Assembly: GCF_900101765.1 (NCBI RefSeq) | Contig: NZ_LT627735.1 | Span: 2,573,501-2,637,500 of the forward strand | Length of the DNA: 64,000 nt | Source: Nonlabens sp. Hel1_33_55 | GTDB taxonomy: Bacteria; Bacteroidota; Bacteroidia; Flavobacteriales; Flavobacteriaceae | Direction of reading: 5' to 3' | Shown: positions 42,407 through 50,924 of the stretch, in pieces | Layout: each line of letters begins with the position of its first letter | How positions within the stretch are numbered: the first letter of the stretch is position 1 | Made by a program: the position numbers and the translations under genes | Notes under the pieces: generated by a model | What the model was told of the DNA's origin: nothing | The model's database searches: none | Seen by the model: the letters and a program-made list of their open reading frames with translations, nothing else

Positions 42407-43402
42407 TTATTTTTTGAGTGAACCACTCAACAACCATGCACCATCATTTCCTTGCTTGCGTATGCGGTACAACTCATTGATGGCATCATTACGTTCTGCA
42501 AAGCTGGCATAAGCAACATTGTGCAAACCATATTTGTTGACGCCTATACGCTCAGCATCATAGCCTAATGCTTTGAGTTGAGTAACTTTTTTATCGGCAT
42601 TTGCGGGATCTCTAAAAGCACCAGCAACTACATGATAGTTTTTTACAATAGGAGCTACTTCCATAGTAACGCTAGGTAGCGGCGTGGAGATGAAGAAACT
42701 CGCTTCTTGAATTTTGGACTTCAATTGCTCGTTTGCCATTTCTTCAACAGCAACGGCATCATTAAATTGTTGCGTTTGATAACTGTACAGTCCCGCATAA
42801 CTTCCTGCCACTAGAATTGCAACTGCGGCAGCAGCACGTACCCAAGCTGCAGATCTGCTTGCTGGAGTTTCTAATTGTCTAACAGGCTTTTCAACAGGCT
42901 CATTAGTTTTGCTAGGTGCAGGTTCCATCTTGGAGATGGAAGCTACCGGTTGAGGCGTTGGTTTTTCTACAGGAACTGCAGTGCGATCAATGGCATAAGT
43001 TTCCTGCATGGAAAGGCCAAAGGCTTCTGGCAAATAATTCACCAGATACATAGGCGTGAACGACAAGGCGTTTTCTGCCGTGCGGGTAAATCGACCTACT
43101 TTATGAATCGTGATTTCACCTTTTTCATCCATCTCGTGATCCAGAAAACGCACATAATTGCGTATTTCCTGCATCGCATCTTCATACGGTAGTTTTTCTA
43201 CGGTAGAAATATAGTTGACCAGCAGTCCATCGTTCTGCTTGATCTGCTCGTTGAAGGAAAGCCCCTTTTTAGGAGGATACAACGTGTGCGTACTCTCAAA
43301 ATATTGAGCAGGAACACGTCGCGAGATAAACGCCCCAAAATTAGGTATCACCACACATTCATGGCGGTACAACAAATCAGATATGTAAGCAGCTACTTGC
43401 AT
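42407..43402 (-). CDS. HU-CCDC81 and SPOR domain protein
   Basis: 331 residues: two HU-like CCDC81 domains at the N-terminus (about 1-120, ISDLLYRHECVVIPNFGAFI) and a Pro-rich linker. A membrane helix (about 188-208, AAAVAILVAGSYAGLY) follows, and a C-terminal SPOR domain (about 253-331, NYHVVAGAFRDPANADKKV) that binds denuded glycan strands at the septum. It thus joins the cytoplasm to division-site peptidoglycan. The promoter places the transcript start at the ATG, so the mRNA may be leaderless. Confidence 0.9.
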   Translation of the reverse strand: MQVAAYISDLLYRHECVVIPNFGAFISRRVPAQYFESTHTLYPPKKGLSFNEQIKQNDGLLVNYISTVEKLPYEDAMQEIRNYVRFLDHEMDEKGEITIHKVGRFTRTAENALSFTPMYLVNYLPEAFGLSMQETYAIDRTAVPVEKPTPQPVASISKMEPAPSKTNEPVEKPVRQLETPASRSAAWVRAAAAVAILVAGSYAGLYSYQTQQFNDAVAVEEMANEQLKSKIQEASFFISTPLPSVTMEVAPIVKNYHVVAGAFRDPANADKKVTQLKALGYDAERIGVNKYGLHNVAYASFAERNDAINELYRIRKQGNDGAWLLSGSLKK

Positions 43403-43406
43403 ATAA

Positions 43407-43436
43407 CAAACATAGAAATTTTGGCAAAACGATCAA
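43407..43436 (-). promoter_or_regulatory. Promoter for the HU-SPOR gene
   Basis: On the minus strand -7 TATGTTTG (43407-43414) and -33 TTG (43434-43436) are 19 bases apart. The expected start coincides with the ATG at 43402. Confidence 0.62.
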
Positions 43437-43549
43437 GCCAGCTTGTACAATAGTTATTAAGAAATGATGCGGCAGGCACTAGATCATTTGATTTAATGAT
43501 GGTTAGCTCATTCTACTGACTGAAATTAATCTGTGGATTATAGATAGCA

Positions 43550-43565
43550 CGCTTTCGCGAAAGCG
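43550..43565. repeat. Palindrome copy 18 (intergenic)
   Basis: Perfect CGCTTTCGCGAAAGCG between the divergent HU-SPOR and CREST genes. Confidence 0.95.
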
Positions 43566-43627
43566 AACTCACAATAATCATTAGAATTGTAAGAAAGTGC
43601 CTTAATTTTACCGCCAAACCTGATAGT

Positions 43628-44320
43628 ATGAACCTTAGCATTTTACTTCAAGAGGTGAACGATACGGGTCCCATTTATAGGGAAACGATCATGGAACGGT
43701 TTCCCGTTGAGCCGTTCAATACTTGGAGCAATCTTATATTTCTAGCGGTGATTATCTATTTCACGGTCAAGGTCTGGAAATCTGAAAGGAATCATTATTT
43801 AATCAAGATCATACTTCCTATTTTTTTAATAGGATATATAGGCGGCACAATTTATCACGCAACGCGCAGTGCAGAAATATGGCTGCTCATGGACTGGGTT
43901 CCCATAGTGATTTTGTGTGTTTTATGTGCCTTCTATTTTACATTTAAGGGTACTCGTGGATGGCCAGCAAGGCTGGTTCTATTATCGCTAATCATTGCTC
44001 TCAACCTGGTTCCTGAACATTTGCCCATACCTGTGGGTTACAGGTCATCAACCGGTTATATATGTAGCGCTATAGGTATTTTGTTGCCACTGGCCGTTTA
44101 TGCCTACCGTACCAATTGGAAGCGAGCAAGATATTTGGGATATGCCGTGTTGTCATTTGTAGTAGCCGTTTCTTTTAGAACGCTGGACAAAAAATTTGAA
44201 ATTGACTTTTTCTGGATGGGAACACACTGGTTGTGGCACTTATTGGGTGGCGTGGCTGTATTCTGGATCATGCAATACATCTATAAAGACATTGAACATC
44301 AACAGGAACTTGAAAAGTAG
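43628..44320 (+). CDS. Ceramidase-like CREST membrane protein
   Basis: 230 residues with seven predicted membrane helices. Conserved polar sites of the CREST superfamily (alkaline ceramidase, PAQR) are visible: EPFNTWSN near residue 27, YHATR near 78, MDWVPI near 90 and HWLWHLLGG near 205. The His and Asp would bind a metal. A lipid amidohydrolase is the best guess; the substrate is unknown. Confidence 0.78.
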   Translation: MNLSILLQEVNDTGPIYRETIMERFPVEPFNTWSNLIFLAVIIYFTVKVWKSERNHYLIKIILPIFLIGYIGGTIYHATRSAEIWLLMDWVPIVILCVLCAFYFTFKGTRGWPARLVLLSLIIALNLVPEHLPIPVGYRSSTGYICSAIGILLPLAVYAYRTNWKRARYLGYAVLSFVVAVSFRTLDKKFEIDFFWMGTHWLWHLLGGVAVFWIMQYIYKDIEHQQELEK

Positions 44321-44329
44321 AGAATATCG

Positions 44330-44337
44330 TAAATTTG
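44330..44337 (+). promoter_or_regulatory. -7 element for pheS
   Basis: TAAATTTG fits TAnnTTTG; the nearest TTG (44310) is only 17 bases away. Start near 44343 leaves about 18 bases to the ATG at 44361. Confidence 0.5.
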
Positions 44338-44360
44338 CAGGTTCAAATTAAGGAAACGCC

Positions 44361-45380
44361 ATGCTGGAGAGAGTTAAGGAACATATTGCCAAAGTCGATT
44401 CATTCACTGCTGATAATGCTGATGCTGTGGAGCAGTTCCGTATTGAGTACTTGGGAACTAAAGGTTTGCTTAAAGAATTTTTTGCGGCGTTTAAAGAAGT
44501 TCCTAATGACCAGAAAAAGGAATTTGGTCAAACCATCAATGAGCTAAAGCAAAAAGCAACGGACAAAGTCCAGCAGCTTAAGGAACAACTAGAAAACAAG
44601 GAAGAAGAAGGCGGCGTTTTAGGTGATTTGACAAGAACGGGTTATCCTATGGAGATAGGAGCACGTCATCCCATATCACTGGTGAAAAACCAAATCATTG
44701 AAGTATTTTCTCGAATAGGTTTCAACGTGAGTGAAGGTCCAGAAATTGAAGATGACTGGCACAATTTCACCGCATTGAATTTACCAGAGCATCATCCTGC
44801 TCGTGATATGCAGGATACCTTTTTTATCCAGACTGATCCAGATGTATTGTTGCGCACGCACACATCGAGCGTACAGGTACGTTATATGGAAAATAACCAG
44901 CCGCCCATCAGGACCATTTCTCCAGGTCGTGTGTTTAGAAATGAAGCGATTAGCGCAAGAGCCCACTGTATCTTTCATCAGGTAGAAGGATTGTACATCG
45001 ATAAGGACGTGAGCTTTGCCGATTTGAAACAGACACTTCTTTATTTCACTCAGGAAATGTTCGGGAAGTCCAAGATTCGTTTGCGACCTTCCTATTTTCC
45101 ATTTACAGAACCCAGTGCAGAGGTCGATATCTATTGGGGCCTTGAAACCGAAACCGATTACCGCATCACAAAAGGTACCGGCTGGCTGGAAATCATGGGT
45201 TGTGGTATGGTAGATCCAGCCGTATTGACTAATTGCGGTATTGATCCAGAGGAATACAGCGGTTTTGCCTTTGGGATGGGAATTGAACGCATCGCGATGT
45301 TGCTGTATCAGATAGGCGACATTCGCATGTTTTTTGAAAACGATGTTCGCTTCCTTAAGCAATTCTCCAGCGCACTATAA
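44361..45380 (+). CDS. pheS: Phenylalanyl-tRNA synthetase alpha subunit
   Basis: 339 residues: an N-terminal coiled coil (about 1-95) that binds tRNA, then the class II catalytic core (HPISLVKNQIIEVFSRIGF, FHQVEGLYIDKDVSF, motif 3 GFAFGMGIERIAML). It pairs with PheT, which is not in this window. The stop shares a base with the next ATG. Confidence 0.97.
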   Translation: MLERVKEHIAKVDSFTADNADAVEQFRIEYLGTKGLLKEFFAAFKEVPNDQKKEFGQTINELKQKATDKVQQLKEQLENKEEEGGVLGDLTRTGYPMEIGARHPISLVKNQIIEVFSRIGFNVSEGPEIEDDWHNFTALNLPEHHPARDMQDTFFIQTDPDVLLRTHTSSVQVRYMENNQPPIRTISPGRVFRNEAISARAHCIFHQVEGLYIDKDVSFADLKQTLLYFTQEMFGKSKIRLRPSYFPFTEPSAEVDIYWGLETETDYRITKGTGWLEIMGCGMVDPAVLTNCGIDPEEYSGFAFGMGIERIAMLLYQIGDIRMFFENDVRFLKQFSSAL

Positions 45381-45769
45381 TGCCTATTGACAAACTGATT
45401 TTTGTTTATAATGCCAACTCTGGCAAGCTCAACGCATGGCTGGATACCGCTCACAAAATAGTGAGTCCTTCCACCTATAAGTGCCGTTTATGTGATTTGA
45501 CTTTTGATGCTTTTAAGGAGAATGTTGAATGGTCACGCTTTCGCGAAAGCGAACTCATCAAAAGCCACGTAAACGAATTAGAGTTTTTGCATATCGACGA
45601 GTTTAACAAGAATTATAATTCCAAATGGCTCCCTAAATATGATTATCCGCTAATTTTGATGGCAAGCGAACATGGTTTAGAGATATTCATGAGCGCGGTT
45701 GAGATGAATCAAATTAAAACGACGAGCGCTTTAATAAGCGCCTTAGAATCTAAAATAACAACATCATGA
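45380..45769 (+). CDS. Conserved hypothetical protein with CxxC motif
   Basis: 129 residues. It begins KLIFVYNANSGKLNAWLDTAHKIVSPSTYKCRLC, a pattern I have seen in uncharacterised proteins of the phylum; the CxxC (YKCRLCDL) suggests redox or metal binding. Palindrome copy 19 encodes RFRES (WSRFRESELIK) in the middle. It overlaps pheS by one base and the following small gene by four, so all are read together. The function is unknown. Confidence 0.65.
   Translation: MPIDKLIFVYNANSGKLNAWLDTAHKIVSPSTYKCRLCDLTFDAFKENVEWSRFRESELIKSHVNELEFLHIDEFNKNYNSKWLPKYDYPLILMASEHGLEIFMSAVEMNQIKTTSALISALESKITTS
45536..45551. repeat. Palindrome copy 19 (in hypothetical gene)
   Basis: Perfect CGCTTTCGCGAAAGCG, read as RFRES. 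Confidence 0.95.
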
Positions 45770-45927
45770 AATACGTCTGGGCATTTGTAATATTTATAGG
45801 TTTGATCCTAGCAGGAATCGTCTCTATCATTGGTGAGTTGTTGGAATTTGCCTTTGGTGTGGCACTGACTGGAATTGGTATTATTGCAGCAATTGCGTTG
45901 TGGATCTATATAAAAGTGAAGAATTAG
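45766..45927 (+). CDS. Small membrane protein, 53 residues
   Basis: A short frame starting ATG at 45766, overlapping the previous stop as ATGA and ending TAG at 45925-45927. It reads MKYVWAFVIFIGLILAGIVS and then a second hydrophobic stretch (FAFGVALTGIGIIAAIALWIYI) with a basic end, so two membrane helices. The overlap and the strong hydrophobicity make it a likely real gene. No family is recognised. Confidence 0.65.
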   Translation: MKYVWAFVIFIGLILAGIVSIIGELLEFAFGVALTGIGIIAAIALWIYIKVKN

Positions 45928-45928
45928 A

Positions 45929-46327
45929 TTGAAAAAAGACATCATTATTCCTGTCGTAAAAGACGTCCATCTTGCAGTTGTCAAGGAGTGGAACGCAGAC
46001 TTCTCATCACACGACTGGATTATTTACCTCATCAACAATTTAAAGGAGCCACTGGAGTCTGTCATGATCATGAGTCGTGGGAAGCATCGTGACGGCCGCA
46101 AGACTTCAACATTCCGTCATGCTTTTAAAGTCGTACCAGCTAAAAGCTCCATCAAAGTAGAACTCATCATGGAAAATGTATTTCCCTTTATGAATGAGTT
46201 TGTTCTGACTTACTTTCTAGGCTCGACCCTTTACGACAAGACTTTTATGGCACCGCCACATTCCATCGCTGAATCTAACTTGAGAGACTTGCCTGTGATG
46301 GACGTTCAAGGTGTGTTGCTGGATTAG
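45929..46327 (+). CDS. Conserved flavobacterial hypothetical protein
   Basis: 132 residues starting with a TTG one base after the previous stop (MKKDIIIPVVKDVHLAVVKEW). It is soluble and probably all-beta. From memory, close relatives lie beside pheS in many flavobacteria and are sometimes wrongly named as a synthetase subunit. The conserved place suggests a link to pheS but no function is known. Confidence 0.72.
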   Translation: MKKDIIIPVVKDVHLAVVKEWNADFSSHDWIIYLINNLKEPLESVMIMSRGKHRDGRKTSTFRHAFKVVPAKSSIKVELIMENVFPFMNEFVLTYFLGSTLYDKTFMAPPHSIAESNLRDLPVMDVQGVLLD

Positions 46328-46463
46328 CTTTGTTTTCTCAAAGATTCCCAATAAATTCTCTTTCTCGTTAAAATCTGGTTAAAGCAGGTTAGTTCGATGC
46401 AGTTCAAGATACTAACAACACAATCAGGACGTATACATGCGTCATAACCCTAAAACAATAACA

Positions 46464-47048
46464 ATGAAAAACAGAAGAATCTTAAGCATTGCGCTTATCG
46501 CAGGAGCACTTTTTATTGGTCAAACAACGTTTGCCCAAGAAGATGAAATGATGGAAGAAAAAACAGTAATGGTTGGTGGTGCAGAAATGTATCCTTCAAA
46601 GAATATTGTAGAAAATGCAGTTAATTCTAAGGACCACACTACATTAGTAGCTGCAGTAAAGGCAGCAGGCCTTGTACAAACTCTTGCAGGTCCTGGACCG
46701 TTCACAGTTTTTGCTCCAACAAATCAAGCTTTTGCTGATTTACCAGAAGGAACGGTAGAAACATTATTGAAGCCAGAAAACAAAAAAACGCTTTCTACCA
46801 TATTGACTTATCATGTAATTGCTGGAAAAGTGAATGCAGCAGACCTCATTGCCCTAGTAGAAAAAAACAATGGTAGTGCAACAGTGCCTACAGTTGCTGG
46901 TGGATCATTGACATTTACCGTAGAAGATGGAGATGTATATATTGAAGATGAAAAAGGTGGAACTGCCATGGTAACAATTGCAGACGTGAACCAATCTAAT
47001 GGAGTGATCCATGTAGTTGATGCAGTATTGCTACCAGCTAAAAAATAA
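46464..47048 (+). CDS. Fasciclin domain protein
   Basis: About 194 residues with a signal peptide (1-25, TTFAQ) and one FAS1 domain (about 55-194). The domain marks are ALVAAVKAAGLVQTLAGPGPFTVFAPTNQAF, ILTYHVIAGKV and NGVIHVVDAVLLP. It is probably a secreted adhesion protein. The ATG at 46464 gives a clean signal; the earlier start at 46437 does not. A strong terminator follows. Confidence 0.9.
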   Translation: MKNRRILSIALIAGALFIGQTTFAQEDEMMEEKTVMVGGAEMYPSKNIVENAVNSKDHTTLVAAVKAAGLVQTLAGPGPFTVFAPTNQAFADLPEGTVETLLKPENKKTLSTILTYHVIAGKVNAADLIALVEKNNGSATVPTVAGGSLTFTVEDGDVYIEDEKGGTAMVTIADVNQSNGVIHVVDAVLLPAKK

Positions 47049-47080
47049 AAACAAAAGGTAACCCCTAAAAGCCTTATGTT

Positions 47081-47118
47081 AATCCCGAGATTCTATCATA
47101 GAATCTCGGGATTTTTTT
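47081..47118 (+). terminator. Terminator after the fasciclin gene
   Basis: AATCCCGAGATTCTA and TAGAATCTCGGGATT form a 15-bp perfect stem around TCA, followed by a T run. It is a strong rho-independent terminator on the plus strand only. Confidence 0.93.
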
Positions 47119-47650
47119 ATTCCACAAATCGGTTGTCGGTTTCCATCACGGTACCGCAAACATCACAGGTGCGTAACTCTTCACTTTCAAAGAATTCTTT
47201 GAACCTTGGCAGGAAATCCTTCTCAATATCATCCAGTTTGAAGTAAGTTTCGTGAAGCTTGTTATTACAATTATCGCAGTACCATAACAGTCCATCCACA
47301 GCATCTTTACTCACTCGTTTAAGTTCGATAACCAGTCCTATAGAACCTTCATGACGTACTGGTGAATGTGGGACTTTACCAGGATGCAAGTACATATCAC
47401 CAGGTCCTAATTGCATCGTACGCTTCTCTCCGTTTTCTTGAACGTGAACCTCAATCGTACCTTCTAGCTGGTAGAATAGTTCCTCAGTTTCGTTATAATG
47501 ATAATCCTTACGAGCGTTGGGTCCAGCTACAATCATGACGATATAATCACCAGCATCTTTATACAGATTTTTGTTTCCTACGGGTGGTTTTAGGCTTTCG
47601 CCGTTTTCTTCTACCCATTTATTAAGGTTGAAAGGAGCTTTTATAGACAT
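47117..47650 (-). CDS. nbaC: 3-hydroxyanthranilate 3,4-dioxygenase
   Basis: About 177 residues of the cupin fold. It opens the ring of 3-hydroxyanthranilate in tryptophan breakdown via kynurenine, towards quinolinate. The iron ligands are the His and Glu in YHYNETEELFYQLEG and the His in HPGKVPHSP. A C-terminal rubredoxin-like site with two CxxC pairs (WYCDNC, TCDVC) is kept. The ATG at 47650 (MSIKAPFNLNKWVEEN) is used over the longer frame. No other kynurenine gene is nearby. Confidence 0.92.
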   Translation of the reverse strand: MSIKAPFNLNKWVEENGESLKPPVGNKNLYKDAGDYIVMIVAGPNARKDYHYNETEELFYQLEGTIEVHVQENGEKRTMQLGPGDMYLHPGKVPHSPVRHEGSIGLVIELKRVSKDAVDGLLWYCDNCNNKLHETYFKLDDIEKDFLPRFKEFFESEELRTCDVCGTVMETDNRFVE

Positions 47651-47751
47651 AACAATTTTTATTTTAAAGGTAGGAAAAACGATAGAGTTCGTTCTGTTTG
47701 AACTCAACGATTGCTGCTATTTATTGTAAATTGTAAACCAAATCAATTCCC

Positions 47752-48852
47752 ATGAAAAACTTATTATTTCTAGTCGCCCTTGTATTCATGATTTCTTGTC
47801 AGGATCAAAATTCAGAAGCTCCTGAAGCTGTCGAACCTACCAACACACCAGAGCAAACCAGCGAGTTTGCCATCGTGATTCATGGTGGTGCGGGAACCAT
47901 ACTCAAAGAAAACATGACTCCAGAATTGGAGAAGGAATACAACGCAAAATTGACCGAGGCGATCCAGACGGGCCACGAGATTCTCAAAAATGGTGGTAGC
48001 AGCATGGATGCGGTAGAGGCAGCGATACGCGTTATGGAAGATTCACCGCTTTTCAATAGTGGTAAAGGCGCTGTGTTCACTCACGATGGGATCAACTCAT
48101 TGGACGCAAGTTTTATGGATGGTGCGACGCTCAACGCAGGAGCCGTTGCCGGTGTGACTACCGTAAAAAATCCTATCTCGCTTGCGCGAAAGGTGATGAC
48201 CGACTCAGAGCACGTTTTATTGAGTGGTGATGGGGCAGACGCTTTCGCGAAAGCGTTACAAGATCCAAACATCGAGATCGTATCCAACAGCTATTTCTAT
48301 ACAGAAAACCGATTCAAAGGTTTGCAACGCGTACTAGAAAAAGAAGCCGAAATGGAAGCCGAAAAGCAAATGACAGAACCAAAAACAACCGCACTGCGCC
48401 AGCTAGAGTTGAAAGATCCCTATTTCAATGATTCAAAATACGGTACGGTAGGCTGCGTCGCACTAGACAAAAACGGAAACATCGCCGCAGGAACCAGCAC
48501 TGGTGGTATGACAAACAAAAAATACGGACGCATAGGTGATGCACCTATTATAGGCAGTGGGACGTATGCAAACAATGCGACTTGTGGTGTAAGCTCGACG
48601 GGACACGGTGAGTACTTCATAAGAGCACAAGTAGCTTATGACATAAGCGCACTTATAGAATACAGCGGCCTTACTTTAAAAGAAGCTACCGATAAAGTCA
48701 TTCAAGATAAACTAGTCAAGCTAGGCGGCACTGGTGGCGTCGTGGCACTAGATCACTACGGTAATGTTTCCATGGATTTCAACACACCAGGAATGTATCG
48801 CGCCATGATGAATGACAAAGGAGATTTGATTGTTGGTATGTATAAGGATTGA
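47752..48852 (+). CDS. Isoaspartyl peptidase/L-asparaginase (lipoprotein)
   Basis: 366 residues of the Ntn-hydrolase type. A lipoprotein signal (ALVFMISC, Cys16) is followed by the alpha chain (FAIVIHGGAGTI, GKGAVFTHDG). The self-cleavage site gives the catalytic Thr in KYGTVGCVALD near residue 230. TSTGGMTNKKYGRIGDAPIIG and GTGGVVALD follow. It removes beta-aspartyl peptides or asparagine at the periplasmic side. Palindrome copy 20 encodes AFAKA (GADAFAKALQ) in the alpha chain. Confidence 0.93.
   Translation: MKNLLFLVALVFMISCQDQNSEAPEAVEPTNTPEQTSEFAIVIHGGAGTILKENMTPELEKEYNAKLTEAIQTGHEILKNGGSSMDAVEAAIRVMEDSPLFNSGKGAVFTHDGINSLDASFMDGATLNAGAVAGVTTVKNPISLARKVMTDSEHVLLSGDGADAFAKALQDPNIEIVSNSYFYTENRFKGLQRVLEKEAEMEAEKQMTEPKTTALRQLELKDPYFNDSKYGTVGCVALDKNGNIAAGTSTGGMTNKKYGRIGDAPIIGSGTYANNATCGVSSTGHGEYFIRAQVAYDISALIEYSGLTLKEATDKVIQDKLVKLGGTGGVVALDHYGNVSMDFNTPGMYRAMMNDKGDLIVGMYKD
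48240..48255. repeat. Palindrome copy 20 (in isoaspartyl peptidase gene)
   Basis: Perfect CGCTTTCGCGAAAGCG, read as AFAKA. Confidence 0.95.
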
Positions 48853-48879
48853 TTTTTAACGACCTGAGATAGAAAAAAC

Positions 48880-49452
48880 ATGAGGCTTTATACTCTGTTA
48901 TTAATCATTATACTGGCAGGTTGCTCAAAGCCTTTGTATGTCAAAGACAAGCACTTTAAACCAGTTAAAAAGGAAAACAAAGTAGATACTGATTTAAAGC
49001 AATTGGTTTATAAATCTCTGGAACGAGCTTTTGTAAAAGAAAAGGATATTGCTGGTTATAGATTGATCTGGAAAAAGGATCGAATTTATGTATCGAAGGA
49101 ATATCAAAATTCAAAAACTGATTTCCAAAATCGTGAAGATTGGAACAATTCCCTTTCTTTTTTAGAAGAGAACCAAGTTCCTAGCTCCATTGGGAAAGTG
49201 AAGTTTTCGCTTAAAAGTAGAGAAGAGCTTCAAAAAATATCAGATAAAACGAGAGAAGATTTTTTACATGCATCTTTCAGTCTTATAAGTATTGATGGAG
49301 ACTTCGCTACCATATCAATTGATAATAGCTGGGTTGTAAGTAAGCATCATAAAAAAATAATGTATTTAAGTGGCGGCGGATATACATGTACTTTCAAAAA
49401 AATTGAAGGAGTTTGGGTTTTTCAGCGAATCGAAAAGTCATGGATTTCGTGA
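48880..49452 (+). CDS. Hypothetical lipoprotein
   Basis: 190 residues with a lipoprotein signal (MRLYTLLLIIILAGC, Cys15). It is rich in Lys and Glu, with a C-terminal part (ISIDNSWVVSKHHKKIMYLSGGGYTCTF, VWVFQRIEKSWIS) that looks like a small beta-rich fold. No family is recognised. It follows the peptidase by 27 bases. Confidence 0.65.
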   Translation: MRLYTLLLIIILAGCSKPLYVKDKHFKPVKKENKVDTDLKQLVYKSLERAFVKEKDIAGYRLIWKKDRIYVSKEYQNSKTDFQNREDWNNSLSFLEENQVPSSIGKVKFSLKSREELQKISDKTREDFLHASFSLISIDGDFATISIDNSWVVSKHHKKIMYLSGGGYTCTFKKIEGVWVFQRIEKSWIS

Positions 49453-49518
49453 ATCAATTTTTAATTGAAATTCACAATAACCACATTATTTTAGAATCAA
49501 ATCAACAAATCAAACTAA

Positions 49519-50280
49519 ATGAAAATTATATCCTACAACGTTAACGGCATACGTGCCGCAATGAAAAAGGACTTTATAGAATGGCTTACCGCTGCAGATC
49601 CAGATGTCTTGTGCTTGCAGGAAATTAAAGCCATGGAAGATCAAGTGGACACGCAGGCGTTTACTGATGCTGGATACCAATACCAGTATTATTACAGCGC
49701 ACAGAAAAAAGGATATTCTGGAACTGCAATCATCTCCAAAACAAAACCTAACCATGTGGAATATGGAACTGGTATAGAAACCATGGATAATGAAGGCCGA
49801 AATCTGAGAGCAGATTTTGATGGACTATCCGTTATGAGTATGTATTTGCCTAGCGGCACCAGTGATGCACGACTTGATTTCAAGTTTCAGTACATGGAAG
49901 AGTTTTTAGAATACATCACCGAGTTACGAAAAGAAATTCCGGAGCTGCTCGTTTGTGGCGATTACAACATCTGTCATAAAGCTATAGATATTCACGATCC
50001 AGTACGCTTAAAAAACACCTCTGGATTTTTACCAGAAGAACGTGAATGGTTTGACCGTCTAGTCGAAAGTGGATTTGTGGATACGTTTAGGTTATTTAGC
50101 GATGAGCCTGACCAATACACCTGGTGGAGTTACCGCGGCGGTTCACGTGCCAGGAATAAAGGCTGGAGATTAGATTACCATATGGTGACACCGCAACTGG
50201 TCCCTAATGTTAAGCGATCAGTGATTTTAAGCAGTGCCGTTCATAGTGACCACTGTCCAGTTTTGATTGAGGTAGAGTAA
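49519..50280 (+). CDS. xth: Exodeoxyribonuclease III
   Basis: 253 residues of the ExoIII/APE type, cutting at abasic sites in base excision repair. The catalytic marks are MKIISYNVNGIRAA, LCLQEIKA, GDYNICH, the Asp in WRLDYHMV and SDHCPV. The length is normal. It ends before the toxin-antitoxin module. Confidence 0.95.
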   Translation: MKIISYNVNGIRAAMKKDFIEWLTAADPDVLCLQEIKAMEDQVDTQAFTDAGYQYQYYYSAQKKGYSGTAIISKTKPNHVEYGTGIETMDNEGRNLRADFDGLSVMSMYLPSGTSDARLDFKFQYMEEFLEYITELRKEIPELLVCGDYNICHKAIDIHDPVRLKNTSGFLPEEREWFDRLVESGFVDTFRLFSDEPDQYTWWSYRGGSRARNKGWRLDYHMVTPQLVPNVKRSVILSSAVHSDHCPVLIEVE

Positions 50281-50364
50281 TTTGAGCCAAAGGCTATTCA
50301 ACAATATATAAGGGTTTTCAAGCAAGTCCACCTCAAGAATAGGTTTTTTAAAACTAAACGGTTT

Positions 50365-50622
50365 TCAATCGTAGTGGAATCTACATTTAGCAATTAGGAT
50401 CTCACTTTCCCTATATTGATAAATGAGCCGATGTTCACTATCGATTCTGCGAGACCAAAATCCAGAATATTTATGTTTTAGAGGTTCTGGTTTACCTATT
50501 CCTTCAAATGGATTTCTCGATATATCTTTAAGAAGTTCATTAATCTTTTTGACTTTCTTTTTATCAGTTCTTTGCCAGTATAAATAATCTTCCCAGGATT
50601 CATCAACGAAAATATACTTCAT
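50365..50622 (-). CDS. yoeB: YoeB toxin (mRNA interferase)
   Basis: 85 residues of the RelE/YoeB fold. It cuts mRNA in the ribosomal A site. All the residues known from E. coli YoeB occur at the same numbers: Glu46 (KPEPLKH), Arg65 (SEHRLIY), His83 and Tyr84 in CRFHYD at the end. It begins one base after the yefM stop, on the same message. Confidence 0.93.
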   Translation of the reverse strand: MKYIFVDESWEDYLYWQRTDKKKVKKINELLKDISRNPFEGIGKPEPLKHKYSGFWSRRIDSEHRLIYQYRESEILIAKCRFHYD

Positions 50623-50623
50623 T

Positions 50624-50878
50624 CTAATCTAGAATAAGTTCCTTTTCATTGCCCTTACCTTCTTTTAACTTTTGGATGGCGGCATCAAGTCTCTGCTCAT
50701 TAGAACGAGAAGTCAATTCATGATTCGTGGCCATAAGTGAATTGTATTCATCCAACGACATAACTACAATTCCAGCTTTTTTCCCTCGATTAATAATTAG
50801 AGTTTCAAAGTTCTTAACTACGTTATCCAAATAGGTCTTTATATCCTTTCTAAAGTCTGAAACAGTGGCTGTTTGCAT
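50624..50878 (-). CDS. yefM: YefM antitoxin (Phd/YefM family)
   Basis: 84 residues. The N-terminus (MQTATVSDFRKDIKTYLDNVV, INRGKKAGIVVMSLDEYNSL) is the DNA-binding and dimerising fold. The acidic C-terminus (KEGKGNEKELILD) would wrap the toxin. It is the first gene of the pair, as usual, and an operator-like site lies just upstream. Confidence 0.92.
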   Translation of the reverse strand: MQTATVSDFRKDIKTYLDNVVKNFETLIINRGKKAGIVVMSLDEYNSLMATNHELTSRSNEQRLDAAIQKLKEGKGNEKELILD

Positions 50879-50895
50879 AATACATGTATTTAATA

Positions 50896-50915
50896 TTGTA
50901 CAAATATACGTACAA
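50896..50915 (-). promoter_or_regulatory. YefM-YoeB operator and -7 element
   Basis: TTGTAC and GTACAA form a 20-bp dyad overlapping the -7 TATATTTG (50901-50908). It contains TGTACA and CGTACA cores 12 bases apart, the core and spacing known for YefM-YoeB operators of E. coli. A further dyad ATACATGTAT lies at 50880-50889, next to the ATG. Confidence 0.7.
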
Positions 50916-50924
50916 AATTGAATT

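Larger units (their letters stand above)
43403..43627. other. Divergent intergenic region
   Basis: 225 bases between two divergent genes. It holds the HU-SPOR promoter (43407-43436), palindrome copy 18 (43550-43565) and a weak TAATTTTA before the CREST gene. Confidence 0.6.
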
